A stretch of DNA of 64,000 bases from Ga0074130 sp964499485 (GTDB taxonomy: Bacteria; Pseudomonadota; Gammaproteobacteria; Burkholderiales; Rhodocyclaceae). The translations under genes were made by a program, and so were the position numbers. The notes beneath the pieces were generated by a model. It was not told where the DNA came from. It saw nothing but the letters and a program-made list of their open reading frames with translations, and ran no database searches. Shown here piece by piece: positions 17,541-26,384 of this stretch (position 1 is its first letter; each line of letters opens with the position of its first letter). The stretch covers positions 1-64,000 of the forward strand of contig CAZCLF010000005.1 in assembly GCA_964499485.1 (NCBI GenBank). The letters run 5' to 3'.

Positions 17541-18788
17541 TTAGGCGCCATACACTGGGAATTTGGCACACAGCGCAGCAACCTCGCTACGCGCCTTGGT
17601 CAGCACGGCTTCGTCACCCGGCGCATCGAGAACGTCTGCAACAAGATGTGCCACACGTTCGGCTTCGATCTCGGTGAAGCCGCGTGTGGTCATGGCGGGG
17701 GTTCCGATGCGGATACCCGATGTCACCATGGGCTTTTCTGGATCATTCGGAATCGCGTTCTTGTTCACGGTGATGTGTGCGGCACCAAGCGCAGCCTCGG
17801 CATCCTTACCCGTGATCTTCTTGGCGCGCAGATCGACCAAGAAGACGTGCGACTCAGTGCGACCAGAAACAATGCGCAAACCGCGCTGCGTCAGCACCTT
17901 GGCCATGACAATCGCGTTCTCGATGACTTGTTCCTGATAACGCTTGAAATCGGACGTTGCCGCTTCCTTGAAAGAAGCAGCCTTCGCGGCGATGACATGC
18001 ATGAGCGGGCCGCCTTGCAGGCCGGGGAAGACGGCGGAATTAAGCGCCTTCTCGTGCTCAGCTTTCATGAGGATCACGCCCCCACGCGGGCCGCGCAGTG
18101 TCTTGTGCGTAGTCGACGTCACCACATCGGCATGCGGTACAGGATTTGGATAGTAGCCGGCAGCGATCAGGCCAGCGTAGTGCGCCATGTCCACCCAGAA
18201 GATGGCGCCTACTTCTTTGGCGATCTTGGCGAAGCGCGCAAAGTCGATACGCAAGGAGTAGGCAGACGCGCCGGCAATGATGATGCGCGGCTTATGCTCA
18301 CGCGCCAGCGCTTCCATTTGCTCGTAGTCGATTTCTTCCTTGGCATTCAGGCCATAAGAAATGGCATTGAACCACTTACCCGACATATTCAGCTTCATGC
18401 CATGGGTAAGGTGGCCGCCTTCAGCGAGGCTCATGCCGAGCAACGTATCGCCCGGCTTGGCAAACGCCAACAGTACGGCCTGATTCGCTTGCGAACCAGA
18501 GTTCGGCTGCACATTCGCAGCTTCAGCGCCAAACAACTTTTTCAACCGATCGATAGCCAGTTGCTCGGTTACATCAACATGTTCGCAACCGCCGTAGTAA
18601 CGCTTGCCCGGATAACCCTCTGCATATTTATTGGTCAGCTGCGACCCTTGTGCTTCCATTACCGCGGCGCTGACATAGTTCTCGGAAGCGATCAGTTCGA
18701 TGTGATCTTCCTGACGCTGGTTTTCAGCGGTAATTGACGCCCACAGTTCTGGATCGGTCTTGGCAAGGGTGTTTTGCTTGGCAAACAT
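17541..18788 (-). CDS. glyA: Serine hydroxymethyltransferase
   Basis: PLP enzyme converting serine and tetrahydrofolate to glycine and 5,10-methylene-THF. Its 415 residues are the standard length. Conserved blocks: HIELIASENYVSAAVMEAQG, YPGKRYYGGCE, the PLP lysine in VTSTTHKTLRGPRGG (about Lys230), and the C-terminal GIRIGTPAMTTRGF. The methylene-THF it makes feeds ThyA, encoded at 30.7 kb. It is transcribed toward the exported-protein gene and nrdR-ribD, with only 23 bases between, so co-transcription is likely. No riboswitch is seen in its 80-base leader. Confidence 0.98.
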   Translation of the reverse strand: MFAKQNTLAKTDPELWASITAENQRQEDHIELIASENYVSAAVMEAQGSQLTNKYAEGYPGKRYYGGCEHVDVTEQLAIDRLKKLFGAEAANVQPNSGSQANQAVLLAFAKPGDTLLGMSLAEGGHLTHGMKLNMSGKWFNAISYGLNAKEEIDYEQMEALAREHKPRIIIAGASAYSLRIDFARFAKIAKEVGAIFWVDMAHYAGLIAAGYYPNPVPHADVVTSTTHKTLRGPRGGVILMKAEHEKALNSAVFPGLQGGPLMHVIAAKAASFKEAATSDFKRYQEQVIENAIVMAKVLTQRGLRIVSGRTESHVFLVDLRAKKITGKDAEAALGAAHITVNKNAIPNDPEKPMVTSGIRIGTPAMTTRGFTEIEAERVAHLVADVLDAPGDEAVLTKARSEVAALCAKFPVYGA

Positions 18789-18871
18789 GTCAGCTTTACT
18801 AATGTAGTGATAACAAATTTATTCTATCACTCGCATCCTGTGGGATTTCTTCACCCATAGCGGATTGACAA

Positions 18872-20190
18872 TTAAAGAAGGAACTCGCTGTTCGAGATTC
18901 TGTAAACTTCATCTACAACTTCCTGTGCCATATTTTTGATTTCTCCAATTGAGCCTCCTGCTTTGTACACAAGCTCGGCACCTCCCTCCACTTGCTCAAG
19001 GCTATCGTTCATAATGGCAGTTACAGCACTTGTTTCAGATTGAATATTAAAGATTGTTTCGGCGATCTCTTTAGTTGAGTTTGAAGTACGTTCGGCCAAT
19101 TTCCTGACCTCATCTGCAACTACAGCGAATCCTCTACCAGCCTCTCCAGCCCGCGCAGCCTCAATTGCGGCATTTAATGCAAGCAAGTTGGTTTGATCTG
19201 AAATTTCCTTGATAGTTTGTACTATTGATGTGATTTGGCTAGTCTGCTCTCCGAGAATATTGATCTGCTTTACCGCGCCGCCGACTTGTTTGGCGAGATC
19301 ACGCATTTTCCCCACGACTTCATCAAGTACCAGATTGCAGTCTTCGGATAGTTCGGAGGTTCTACTAGAGCTCTGATAAGCTTTCTTGGCAGCATCAGTC
19401 TCTTTTTTTGTTGCTCAATCCGAGCAGTGATGTCGGTAGCAAATTTAATTACGCGAATGGGGTTCCCTGCCTCATCAAGTACAGGGTTATATGTCGCACG
19501 CAACCATACTACCTCGCCATTGTGCTTTAGCCGCTCGCATATTCCAGAGAAAAATTCACCACGCTTCAATGATGCCCACAACTGCAAATATTCTGGACTA
19601 TTTGCATACGATGGTTGGCAAAGAATTCGATGATGCTGACCGACTAATGTATCGTTAGTGAAGAGCATCACATCTAGAAAGTTCTGATTTGCTGATATGA
19701 CTTTACCTGCCATATCAAACTCAATGACTGCCATAGAGCGATTCAGCGCTGAAATGATATTTCGACTCGCCTCGGCCTCTTTAACGCGGTCCGTAATATC
19801 GCTTGCGATTTTGAAAATCTTAGTGACAGTTCCGCTCTCATCACGAACAGGAAAATACGTTGCTTCTAGATATATTTGCTCGCCATTCTTTCTAACGCGT
19901 TTGAACTGTCCGTTGAAAGACTCTCCGTTACGGAGCTTTACCCAGAATGAACTGTACGCAGACGAGCGTACCAGTTCTTCATCACAGAATATTTTGTGAT
20001 GAAGCCCACGTACTTCTTCAAGGGAATAGCCCATCGTTTCACAGAACAGTTTGTTCGCATCTAAGATAATTCCATCTTGCGAGAACTCAATTAAAGCTAC
20101 CGTGCGCCGCAATGATTCTAATAAGTCTTGTAGGGGCCGATGCTGCGCGGTAATTTGTGCTAACTGCTTTTTGAGCTGGGCATTAAACAT
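18872..20190 (-). CDS. Soluble PAS-PAS chemoreceptor (BdlA-like), split by a -1 frameshift
   Basis: Two PAS domains (about 20-130 and 140-250) joined to a chemoreceptor signalling domain, with no membrane segment. The start at 20190 has GGGAG upstream and aligns with the paralogue next door. The first frame runs to 19270 (306 residues), but similarity to the paralogue leaves it at residue 263 and resumes in the -1 frame down to 18872. The switch lies at 19402-19408, reading A AAA AAG in the phase of the dnaX slippery site. Shifting -1 there gives exactly 439 residues, equal to the intact paralogue. A one-base deletion, a sequencing error in the 7-A run, or programmed frameshifting would all fit. 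The conserved AIEAARAGEAGRGFAVVADE hairpin tip is intact in the second part. Confidence 0.85.
19402..19408 (-). other. Slippery heptamer A AAA AAG at the frame break
   Basis: On the minus strand the zero-frame codons are CAA AAA AAG. A -1 slip gives GAG ACT GAT, restoring the frame that matches the paralogue. Three bases downstream CTGAT can pair with ATCAG (plus GCT with AGC across a two-base bulge), a weak stem. No strong internal Shine-Dalgarno sequence is seen, unlike dnaX. Confidence 0.55.
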
Positions 20191-20279
20191 GGCATCTCCC
20201 GCAGAAAACAAATTGAACTTGTTCGATCATTAGTTATGGACTGCAACTTACATATTTAACCATTATTTAATCGAATTTT

Positions 20280-20300
20280 CCCATAATCAGTGATTATGGG
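20280..20300. repeat. Perfect 10-bp inverted repeat between the tandem chemoreceptor genes
   Basis: CCCATAATCA and TGATTATGGG surround a single G, 79 bases after the stop of the upstream paralogue and 90 bases before the start of the next. A second small hairpin (GCAGT...ACTGC) lies beside it. There is no T-run, so an operator or attenuated terminator is equally possible. Confidence 0.4.
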
Positions 20301-20382
20301 CAGTCTGCGAAAAACTGCCTTGTCTCCTCCGTGATTTGTTACGCGTATACGACTTAAAAAAACTGAGTAACTACTTGGAAGG

Positions 20383-21702
20383 TCACTTACCAGCGGACAG
20401 CTTGGCAACCTCACCCACAACAGACTCAGCCATACCCTTGATGTGCTTAATGGCCTGTCCGGCTTCGTTGGCCAAGGCCACGCCTTCTTCAACATGCTTG
20501 AGACTACTGACCATGCTGTTGCTCACAGCAGTGGTCTCCGCCTGAATCTGGTTAATCATCTGAGCAATTTCGGTGGTTGAATTTGACGTGCGCTCAGCCA
20601 GCTTGCGCACCTCGTCTGCCACCACAGCAAAGCCGCGCCCAAATTCGCCTGCTCTGGCGGCCTCAATCGCGGCGTTAAGCGCAAGCAGGTTGGTTTGATC
20701 GGAAATCTCCTTAATCGTTTTGACGATAGAGGTGATCCGCCCTGCCTGCTCACTGAGCGACTTTACCTGCCCCACGGCAAGCCCCATTTCCTCCTCAAGT
20801 GTCTGCATTTGCTGGACGGCTTGACCAATTACCTGCGCGCCACTATCAGAAAGATCTGCTGTTTTACTTGAGCTTTCGTACGCCGCCTTGGCGGAGGCTT
20901 GCTCCATTTTTTGGCGGGTAATTCGCTCAGTAATATCAACGGCGATCTTGATGATGCGGACGGGGCGACCGGCCTCATCAAGTATGGGGTTGTACGTTGC
21001 CTCCAGCCAAATCGGGCGGCCATCACGTGTCAGACGCTCACAGACGCCCGAAAAATACGTGCCACGATTCAACTGCGCCCACAGGGCAGTGTATTCAGGG
21101 CTGTCTGCGAACTCACGCGGGCACAGAATGCGATGGTGCTTGCCGATCAGCGAGTCCTGCGTATGCCCCATCGTCTTAAAAAAATTGTCATTCGCCATGA
21201 GCACATGGCCTGCCATGTCAAACTCAATCACAGCCGAGGATCGGTTAAGCGCCTCGACCATGTCATTGGTAACCGCAGCCGCATTGACCCGTGCAGTGAT
21301 GTCACTCGCAATCTTGAAGACCCGGTCGACCTGGCCGGCTGAGTTCTTGACTGGGAAATAGGTCGCCTCTAACCAAACGATGTCTCCGTTCTTGCGGATG
21401 CGCTTGAACTTGCCACTGAAGGACTCGCCCGCGCGCAAACGAGACCAAAACGCCTCGTAGTCACGGCTATTGGCAAAGTCGGGCTCGCAGAACACCCGGT
21501 GGCGAGCCCCTTTAGCCTCAATGGGCGAATAGCCCATGATGTCGCAGAAGAGTTGGTTCGCCTCCACCACCGTGGCATCTGGCAAAAATTCGATCACAGG
21601 AACCGTCTTACGCAACGCCTCGAAACGCTGCTGTGCTGGTTCCATCTCACTGATCCGTGCTTGGGCCTCGATCAATTGTTGACGCGCTTGAATACCGAAC
21701 AT
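20383..21702 (-). CDS. Soluble PAS-PAS methyl-accepting chemotaxis protein (BdlA-like)
   Basis: 439 residues, no membrane helices. PAS1 (about 25-135) and PAS2 (about 145-255) share the motif HR(V/I)-C with adjacent Cys (HRVFCEPDF, HRILCPREF), followed by the MCP signalling domain with AIEAARAGEFGRGFAVVADE. The layout and size match BdlA of Pseudomonas aeruginosa, a cytoplasmic receptor tied to biofilm dispersal. PAS ligands could be haem, FAD or none; this cannot be read from sequence. GGAGAA lies eight bases before the ATG. It forms a tandem pair with the frameshifted paralogue downstream. Confidence 0.92.
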   Translation of the reverse strand: MFGIQARQQLIEAQARISEMEPAQQRFEALRKTVPVIEFLPDATVVEANQLFCDIMGYSPIEAKGARHRVFCEPDFANSRDYEAFWSRLRAGESFSGKFKRIRKNGDIVWLEATYFPVKNSAGQVDRVFKIASDITARVNAAAVTNDMVEALNRSSAVIEFDMAGHVLMANDNFFKTMGHTQDSLIGKHHRILCPREFADSPEYTALWAQLNRGTYFSGVCERLTRDGRPIWLEATYNPILDEAGRPVRIIKIAVDITERITRQKMEQASAKAAYESSSKTADLSDSGAQVIGQAVQQMQTLEEEMGLAVGQVKSLSEQAGRITSIVKTIKEISDQTNLLALNAAIEAARAGEFGRGFAVVADEVRKLAERTSNSTTEIAQMINQIQAETTAVSNSMVSSLKHVEEGVALANEAGQAIKHIKGMAESVVGEVAKLSAGK

Positions 21703-21867
21703 GCCATTTTCTCCATTTCATTTAAAAGGCTCGCTCGGTTTGGTTAGGCCCCCCACCCCATGAAATCAAGCAGCTGATTGGATATAGGACATTACCCTCA
21801 ATTGATAGATAAACAAAATATGAAATATTTATAGCGGCACAGACAAGGCAACTGGCGGCTGAAAACA

Positions 21868-21901
21868 AAACACCACCCCTGCAAGGCAGTGGGTGGTGTC
21901 G
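21868..21901 (-). terminator. Intrinsic terminator of the histidine phosphatase gene
   Basis: ACACCACCC (21870-21878) pairs with GGGTGGTGT (21891-21899), and an inner CTGC/GCAG extends the stem to 13 pairs with a three-base loop and one bulge. On the minus strand it is followed by TTTTGTTTTC. It lies about 50 bases after the stop of the phosphatase gene. Confidence 0.8.
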
Positions 21902-21950
21902 GAAAGTACGTCGCTAAACGCCTGACTGAACGACGTCAGGCACAGTCTAG

Positions 21951-22604
21951 TTATTCAACGGCCAGTTCAAGGCTGTTCTCAAGGTGGCTCTGCACGCCCC
22001 AGTCGAGGAGTTGCCAGCCAGGGCTCCCCACTTCGATCCAGTTCAGTGCGGCGTTCGGGATCGGGAAATCGCGGGCGGTTTCGAGTGGGCGATAGGTCGC
22101 GATCCGGTAGATGATATCGAGCACGCCGCCGTGGGCAAACAATACGATCGTCTGACCTGCGTGACGCTGCGCTAGGTTATTGATCGTTGCCTTAATACGC
22201 TCGGCAAAATCAAACAGGCTTTCGCCTGTACCAAAGGTGAATTGCGGGTCGCGCTTGATGTATCGCTCGTAGTCGTCACGCGCCTTGATCTCCGCCTGGG
22301 TCAGACCTTGGTAGTCACCGTAATGACGCTCGCGCAAGCCCGGCTCGATTTGCAGAGGTAATTCTAGCAGCTGCGCAGCCGCCGCAGCCGTGTCACGGGC
22401 GCGCTGCAGATCGCTGCTGTAGAGGGCGGCAAACGTGTGCTTGGCAAGGCCGCGAGCCGCTGCAAATGCTTGCTTGTATCCGGTTGCATTGAGGGGGATG
22501 TCGATCTGCCCCTGAATGCGGCGCTCGGCGTTCCAGTCGGTTTCGCCGTGGCGAACAATACAGATACGGGTGGGGGGTGGTAGATGAAAAGCTGGCGAAT
22601 TCAT
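21951..22604 (-). CDS. Histidine phosphatase (phosphoglycerate-mutase-like)
   Basis: 217 residues from ATG 22604; another in-frame ATG at 22625 adds seven residues. The catalytic RHG motif is in CIVRHGETDWNAERRIQGQ (about residues 16-34), with the second His in VLFAHGGVLD and the conserved LRERHYGDYQG. This is the GpmB/CobC/PhoE branch of cofactor-independent phosphatases; true phosphoglycerate mutase activity is doubtful at this length. Substrate unknown. It is divergent from dctQ, and a strong terminator lies 50 bases downstream. Confidence 0.9.
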   Translation of the reverse strand: MNSPAFHLPPPTRICIVRHGETDWNAERRIQGQIDIPLNATGYKQAFAAARGLAKHTFAALYSSDLQRARDTAAAAAQLLELPLQIEPGLRERHYGDYQGLTQAEIKARDDYERYIKRDPQFTFGTGESLFDFAERIKATINNLAQRHAGQTIVLFAHGGVLDIIYRIATYRPLETARDFPIPNAALNWIEVGSPGWQLLDWGVQSHLENSLELAVE

Positions 22605-22671
22605 GGGCTTAGTTGCTACGCGCATGGTTTACACTGCGCGCTTTTGCTGCGTTGAAGACCGATATTTTACC

Positions 22672-23211
22672 TTGTCACAGCTACTCATCCTGTCGCGCTT
22701 CATTGATCGTTTTAATGGCCTGTGCGCAAAAATTGCCAGTGCTATGGTGCTGCTCGCCTGCTTGATCAGTGCAGGCAACGCTTTGATTCGCTATGGTTTT
22801 TCGGGCGGCTCTAATGCCTGGCTGGAAGTGCAGTGGCACCTGTTTGCCGGCATGGTCATGCTCGGCTCGGCCTACACACTCTCTCGCAACGGCCATGTGC
22901 GTGTGGACGTGCTCTACGGTGGCTGGAAAGCGCGTACGCAGGCTTGGGTTGATCTGTTCGGCTTCTGTGTATTTTTGCTACCCGTCACCCTGTGGTTGCT
23001 GACCTATACCTGGCCCATGTTTGCGACCGCGTGGGCCACACATGAAGTCTCCGCCAATGCCGGTGGCCTGCCGCTTTGGCCCGCAAAGTTGATGTTGCCA
23101 CTGGGCTTTGCTGCGCTGGCACTGCAGGGCATCTCCGAAATCATCAAACGCATTGCCTGGCTGCGTGGCGTGATCGAGATGGATACCCACTATGAGCGGC
23201 CTTTGCAGTGA
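22672..23211 (+). CDS. dctQ: TRAP transporter small permease DctQ
   Basis: Four-helix membrane subunit of a tripartite ATP-independent periplasmic transporter. Helices lie near residues 23-45, 55-75, 95-118 and 140-160 (from TTG 22672), with the family segment WLEVQWHLFAGMVMLGSAYT and RVDVLY. The start is uncertain: ATG codons at 22603 and 22624 are also in frame but overlap the divergent phosphatase start, and none has a clear Shine-Dalgarno sequence. The stop overlaps the dctM GTG (GTGA), so the two permeases are coupled. The matching binding protein is encoded 2 kb away on the other strand. Confidence 0.88.
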   Translation: MSQLLILSRFIDRFNGLCAKIASAMVLLACLISAGNALIRYGFSGGSNAWLEVQWHLFAGMVMLGSAYTLSRNGHVRVDVLYGGWKARTQAWVDLFGFCVFLLPVTLWLLTYTWPMFATAWATHEVSANAGGLPLWPAKLMLPLGFAALALQGISEIIKRIAWLRGVIEMDTHYERPLQ

Positions 23212-24692
23212 CTGAATACGCCGCCCCACTCATGTTTGTCGGTCTGGTTTGCTTTCTCCTGATCGGCTTTCCCGTTGCCTTTTCCCTCGCCGCCCTGGGT
23301 TTGAGCGCGGCCTTCATCGGCGTTGAGTTGGGATTCTTCCCGATGAGCTTTGTCGAGGGTATGCCCTTCCGCATCTTCGACATTCTTACGCGTGAACTTT
23401 TGCTCTCCGTGCCCTTCTTCACCTTCATGGGCGCCTTGCTGGAACGCTGTGGGCTGGCGGAAGACCTCCTTGAAGGCGTGGGTCAATTGTTTGGCGGCTT
23501 TCCCGGTGGTGTCGCTATTGGCGTCATTCTGGTCGGTGCAATTCTGGGCGCCATCACGGGCACCGTGGCGGCATCGGTGATCGCCATGGGTATGATCTCG
23601 CTGCCGGTGATGCTGCGTTACGGCTACGACATGCGCATCGCCACCGGCGTGATCGCGGCCTCTGGCACCATCACCCAGCTGATTCCCCCCTCGCTGGTGC
23701 TCATCATTCTGGCTGACCAGCTACACACACCTGTGAGCCAGATGTATGCCGGCGCAATGGGGCCCTCGCTGGTGCAAGTCCTACTCTTTGTTGCCTTTAT
23801 CGGCTTTGTTGCGCTCACGCAGCCACACAAAGTGCCGCCACTGCCGCCCGAGGCACGCACGCAGCGTGGCTGGCCGCTGATCAAGCGCGTGCTGTGGGGC
23901 ATGCTCCCCTCCATCGCGCTGATCTTGCTCGTACTCGGCACCATCTTCATGGGGCTGGCAACCCCGACGGAAGCCGGCGCAATGGGCGCCGTGGGTGCCA
24001 TGGTGCTGGCTGCACTGCACAAGCGCCTGAGCTGGAAGCTGGTGTGGGAAGGCATGCAATCAACCATGGAGATCACCACCATGGTGGTCTTCATCCTCAT
24101 CGGCTCCACCATGTTCACGCTGGTGTTCCAAGGGATGCATGGCAATCACTGGGTCGAGTCGCTGGTGAGCTCGCTACCGGGTGGCGTGATCGGCTTTCTG
24201 TTTTTTGTCAGCGCGCTGATCTTCGTGCTGGCATTCTTCCTCGACTTCTTCGAGATCGCCTTCATCCTGATCCCACTGCTCGCTCCCGTCGCGCAAAAGC
24301 TAGGCATCGATCTGGTGTGGTTTGGCGTGTTGATCTGCATCACCATGCAAACTGCCTTCATGCACCCACCCTTCGGCTTTGCGCTGTTCTATCTGCGCGG
24401 TATTGCGCCCAAGGATGTAAAGAGCAGCGACATTTACCGCGGCGCCATTCCATGGCTATGCCTGCAATTGCTGATGGCGCTCATCGTCATCTTCTGGCCG
24501 GGGCTGGTCACCGGCTGGCTGGACAAGCAAGAAGTGGTTGATGAGGACCGCGTCAAGATCGAGCTACCGCACACCATCTATCCAGCCTATGCCGCACCTG
24601 ATGCGGTGCAGACGGGACCAGAAGCTTCTGTAGCCAATGATGCAGAAGATCGTGCGATCAGCCGCGCGCTACGCTCAAACGCAAACTACTGA
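23208..24692 (+). CDS. dctM: TRAP transporter large permease DctM
   Basis: Main sodium-coupled permease of the TRAP system, 494 residues with about 12 membrane helices. Typical segments are GFPVAFSLAALGLSAAFIG, the glycine-rich AILGAITGTVAASVIAMG, and IPPSLVLIILADQLH. It is longer than the usual 430 residues, with an extra loop near 205-225 and a hydrophilic tail of about 60 residues (from about 435). GTG start at 23208 overlaps the dctQ stop. Its stop overlaps the end of the convergent gene by seven bases. The large size goes with the TakP/2-oxoacid type of binding protein encoded nearby. Confidence 0.95.
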   Translation: MTEYAAPLMFVGLVCFLLIGFPVAFSLAALGLSAAFIGVELGFFPMSFVEGMPFRIFDILTRELLLSVPFFTFMGALLERCGLAEDLLEGVGQLFGGFPGGVAIGVILVGAILGAITGTVAASVIAMGMISLPVMLRYGYDMRIATGVIAASGTITQLIPPSLVLIILADQLHTPVSQMYAGAMGPSLVQVLLFVAFIGFVALTQPHKVPPLPPEARTQRGWPLIKRVLWGMLPSIALILLVLGTIFMGLATPTEAGAMGAVGAMVLAALHKRLSWKLVWEGMQSTMEITTMVVFILIGSTMFTLVFQGMHGNHWVESLVSSLPGGVIGFLFFVSALIFVLAFFLDFFEIAFILIPLLAPVAQKLGIDLVWFGVLICITMQTAFMHPPFGFALFYLRGIAPKDVKSSDIYRGAIPWLCLQLLMALIVIFWPGLVTGWLDKQEVVDEDRVKIELPHTIYPAYAAPDAVQTGPEASVANDAEDRAISRALRSNANY

Positions 24693-25231
24693 GCAGGGGC
24701 TTCATCGGTCATGCGCTCGCATGGCCGACATTGCAAATGCAAGTGGGTTAGCTGGCGAGCCTGGTAGTCCAACGTCAGCGTTGAGCAAACACCTTCAACT
24801 TCTGTACGGCCATTGAGGCCTGCAAGTGCGACACCAAAAAACTGTTCGGCAACGCTCACTGGCATGCCGACACGTAAAGGGGTAAGCAAACGCCAGCGCG
24901 CACTATCTATGCGGACTTCGATGGGCGTCACTTCGTCACGCGGGGTCGCCACAACAAAACGTGCGGCGTAGCCTTTGCCGATGAAACGGTGCACACGGCA
25001 TGTACTGCTGCCGCACGGAAAGGTTCCGCCCTCTGGGGTTTCGCTCACTACCTCTAGTACTGGGCGTAATTCAGCAAGGGTTGGCGGCAGACGATTGACG
25101 ACACTAGCGCACAGATCGAAAGGGTCACTGGCCTTGGCAACCACGTGATACGTAGGTACCTGTGCAACTGCGCTTTCGCAGAGAACGACGAGCGCCCCTA
25201 TGCCTAGCCAATAAACGACATGCAGCTTCAA
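24686..25231 (-). CDS. Exported protein of unknown function behind dctP
   Basis: I do not recognise the family. From TTG 25231, two bases after the dctP stop, the first 24 residues make a textbook signal peptide (KLHVVYWLGIGALVVLCESA, cleavage after AVA). An in-frame ATG at 25276 would add 15 polar residues and overlap dctP by 44 bases, so the TTG is preferred. The mature protein is about 157 residues with six Cys, including CGSSTC and CRPC; it may carry disulfides. It ends in a 7-base overlap with dctM. Being last in the pmbA-dctP unit, it could assist the TRAP system, but this is only context. Confidence 0.65.
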   Translation of the reverse strand: MKLHVVYWLGIGALVVLCESAVAQVPTYHVVAKASDPFDLCASVVNRLPPTLAELRPVLEVVSETPEGGTFPCGSSTCRVHRFIGKGYAARFVVATPRDEVTPIEVRIDSARWRLLTPLRVGMPVSVAEQFFGVALAGLNGRTEVEGVCSTLTLDYQARQLTHLHLQCRPCERMTDEAPAQ

Positions 25232-25232
25232 G

Positions 25233-26381
25233 TCAGCGGGGGAGTGCGCTCGCTGTTGCCCCGACAAAATTGTCATAGGGTCGCTCGGTCACGCCGAACC
25301 ACAGCATCTGTTCATCGCGGAACTTGCGCCATGGGCCGTAGATGCGCGCGAAGCGCGGATGCTTGGCGGCCAGCTCTTCATACAGGGCAAAGGTTTCATG
25401 CTGGGCCGCTTCCATCATGGCCTTGGGGAAGAAGCGGAGCTCAGTGCCACTGCCTACAAGCCGTTTGAGCGCCGCCATATTCTTGGCGTCGTAGGCGGCC
25501 TGCATGTTGTTATGGGCGTAGGCACAAGCATCTTCGAGGATGGCTTGGTAACTCTTGGGCAGCTTTTTCCATTCGTCCTGATTGATAAACATGGACAGCT
25601 GCGCGCCGCCCTCCCACCACGCTGGGGTGTAGTAGTACTTGGCAACTTTCTGGAAACCAAACTTCTCGTCGTCATAGGGCCCCACCCACTCAGCGGCATC
25701 GATAGCGCCTTTTTCCAACGCGGGGTAAAGATCATTGCCGGGAATTTGTTGCGGCAGCACGCCCAACCGCTGCATCACCTGCCCGGCCAGCCCGCCGATG
25801 CGTAGCTTCAGACCCTTGAGGTCGTCGAGCGAATTGATTTCCTTGCGGTACCAGCCGCCCATTTGTGCGCCGGTATTACCGCAGGGGATGTTGTAGATGT
25901 TGTACTCGGCGAGCAGATCGCGGATCAATTGCATGCCACCGCCATGCCACATCCATGCGGCATGTTGACGGCTATTCATGCCAAAGGGCATGGCCGTATC
26001 GAAGGCCAGCGCCGGGTCTTTGCCGACATAGTAATAACTGGTGGTGTGGCCGATGGGCACGCTGCCTTTTTGAACCGCATCCATCACCTGATTGCCGGGC
26101 ATCAGTTCACCCCCGGCAAACACTTCGATCTGAAAGCGGCCATCCGTCGCAGCAGCAACACGTTCTGCCACCACCTGCGCCGCACCGAAAATGGTGTCGA
26201 GACTCTTGGGGTAGCTGGATGCCAAGCGCCATTTGATGACCGGGAGCTCAGCCGTGCCTTGTGGCACGCTCGCTGCCGTATCTTTTGCCACTGTTTCTTC
26301 CGCAGGCTTGCTGCATGCGGCCAGCACGCTACTGCCGGCAAGTGCTGTCAGGGCGTGTTGTACGAAGCGACGGCGTGACAT
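25233..26381 (-). CDS. dctP: TRAP transporter substrate-binding protein (TakP/2-oxoacid type)
   Basis: Periplasmic solute receptor of 382 residues. The N-terminus combines a twin-arginine-like SRRRFV with a lipobox (VLAAC, Cys23), so it may be a tethered lipoprotein. Conserved stretches WRLASSYPKSLDTIFGAAQ, EVFAGGELMPG, EWVGPYDDEKFGF and YYYTPAWWEGG are those of the TakP family, which binds 2-oxoacids such as pyruvate and branched-chain keto acids as dimers. The ligand is inferred. It starts three bases after pmbA and is convergent with dctQM, an unusual split for TRAP genes. Confidence 0.92.
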   Translation of the reverse strand: MSRRRFVQHALTALAGSSVLAACSKPAEETVAKDTAASVPQGTAELPVIKWRLASSYPKSLDTIFGAAQVVAERVAAATDGRFQIEVFAGGELMPGNQVMDAVQKGSVPIGHTTSYYYVGKDPALAFDTAMPFGMNSRQHAAWMWHGGGMQLIRDLLAEYNIYNIPCGNTGAQMGGWYRKEINSLDDLKGLKLRIGGLAGQVMQRLGVLPQQIPGNDLYPALEKGAIDAAEWVGPYDDEKFGFQKVAKYYYTPAWWEGGAQLSMFINQDEWKKLPKSYQAILEDACAYAHNNMQAAYDAKNMAALKRLVGSGTELRFFPKAMMEAAQHETFALYEELAAKHPRFARIYGPWRKFRDEQMLWFGVTERPYDNFVGATASALPR

Positions 26382-26384
26382 GGT

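Noticed and set aside
17646..18737. Long open frame (363 codons) on the plus strand opposite glyA
   Set aside because: It lies wholly within glyA, has no recognisable domain, and its composition is what antisense to a codon-biased gene gives.
16750..18871. NrdR box or riboswitch (FMN, glycine, THF) in the glyA-nrdR-ribD region
   Set aside because: No paired NrdR-box palindrome and no conserved riboswitch core could be seen in the leaders.
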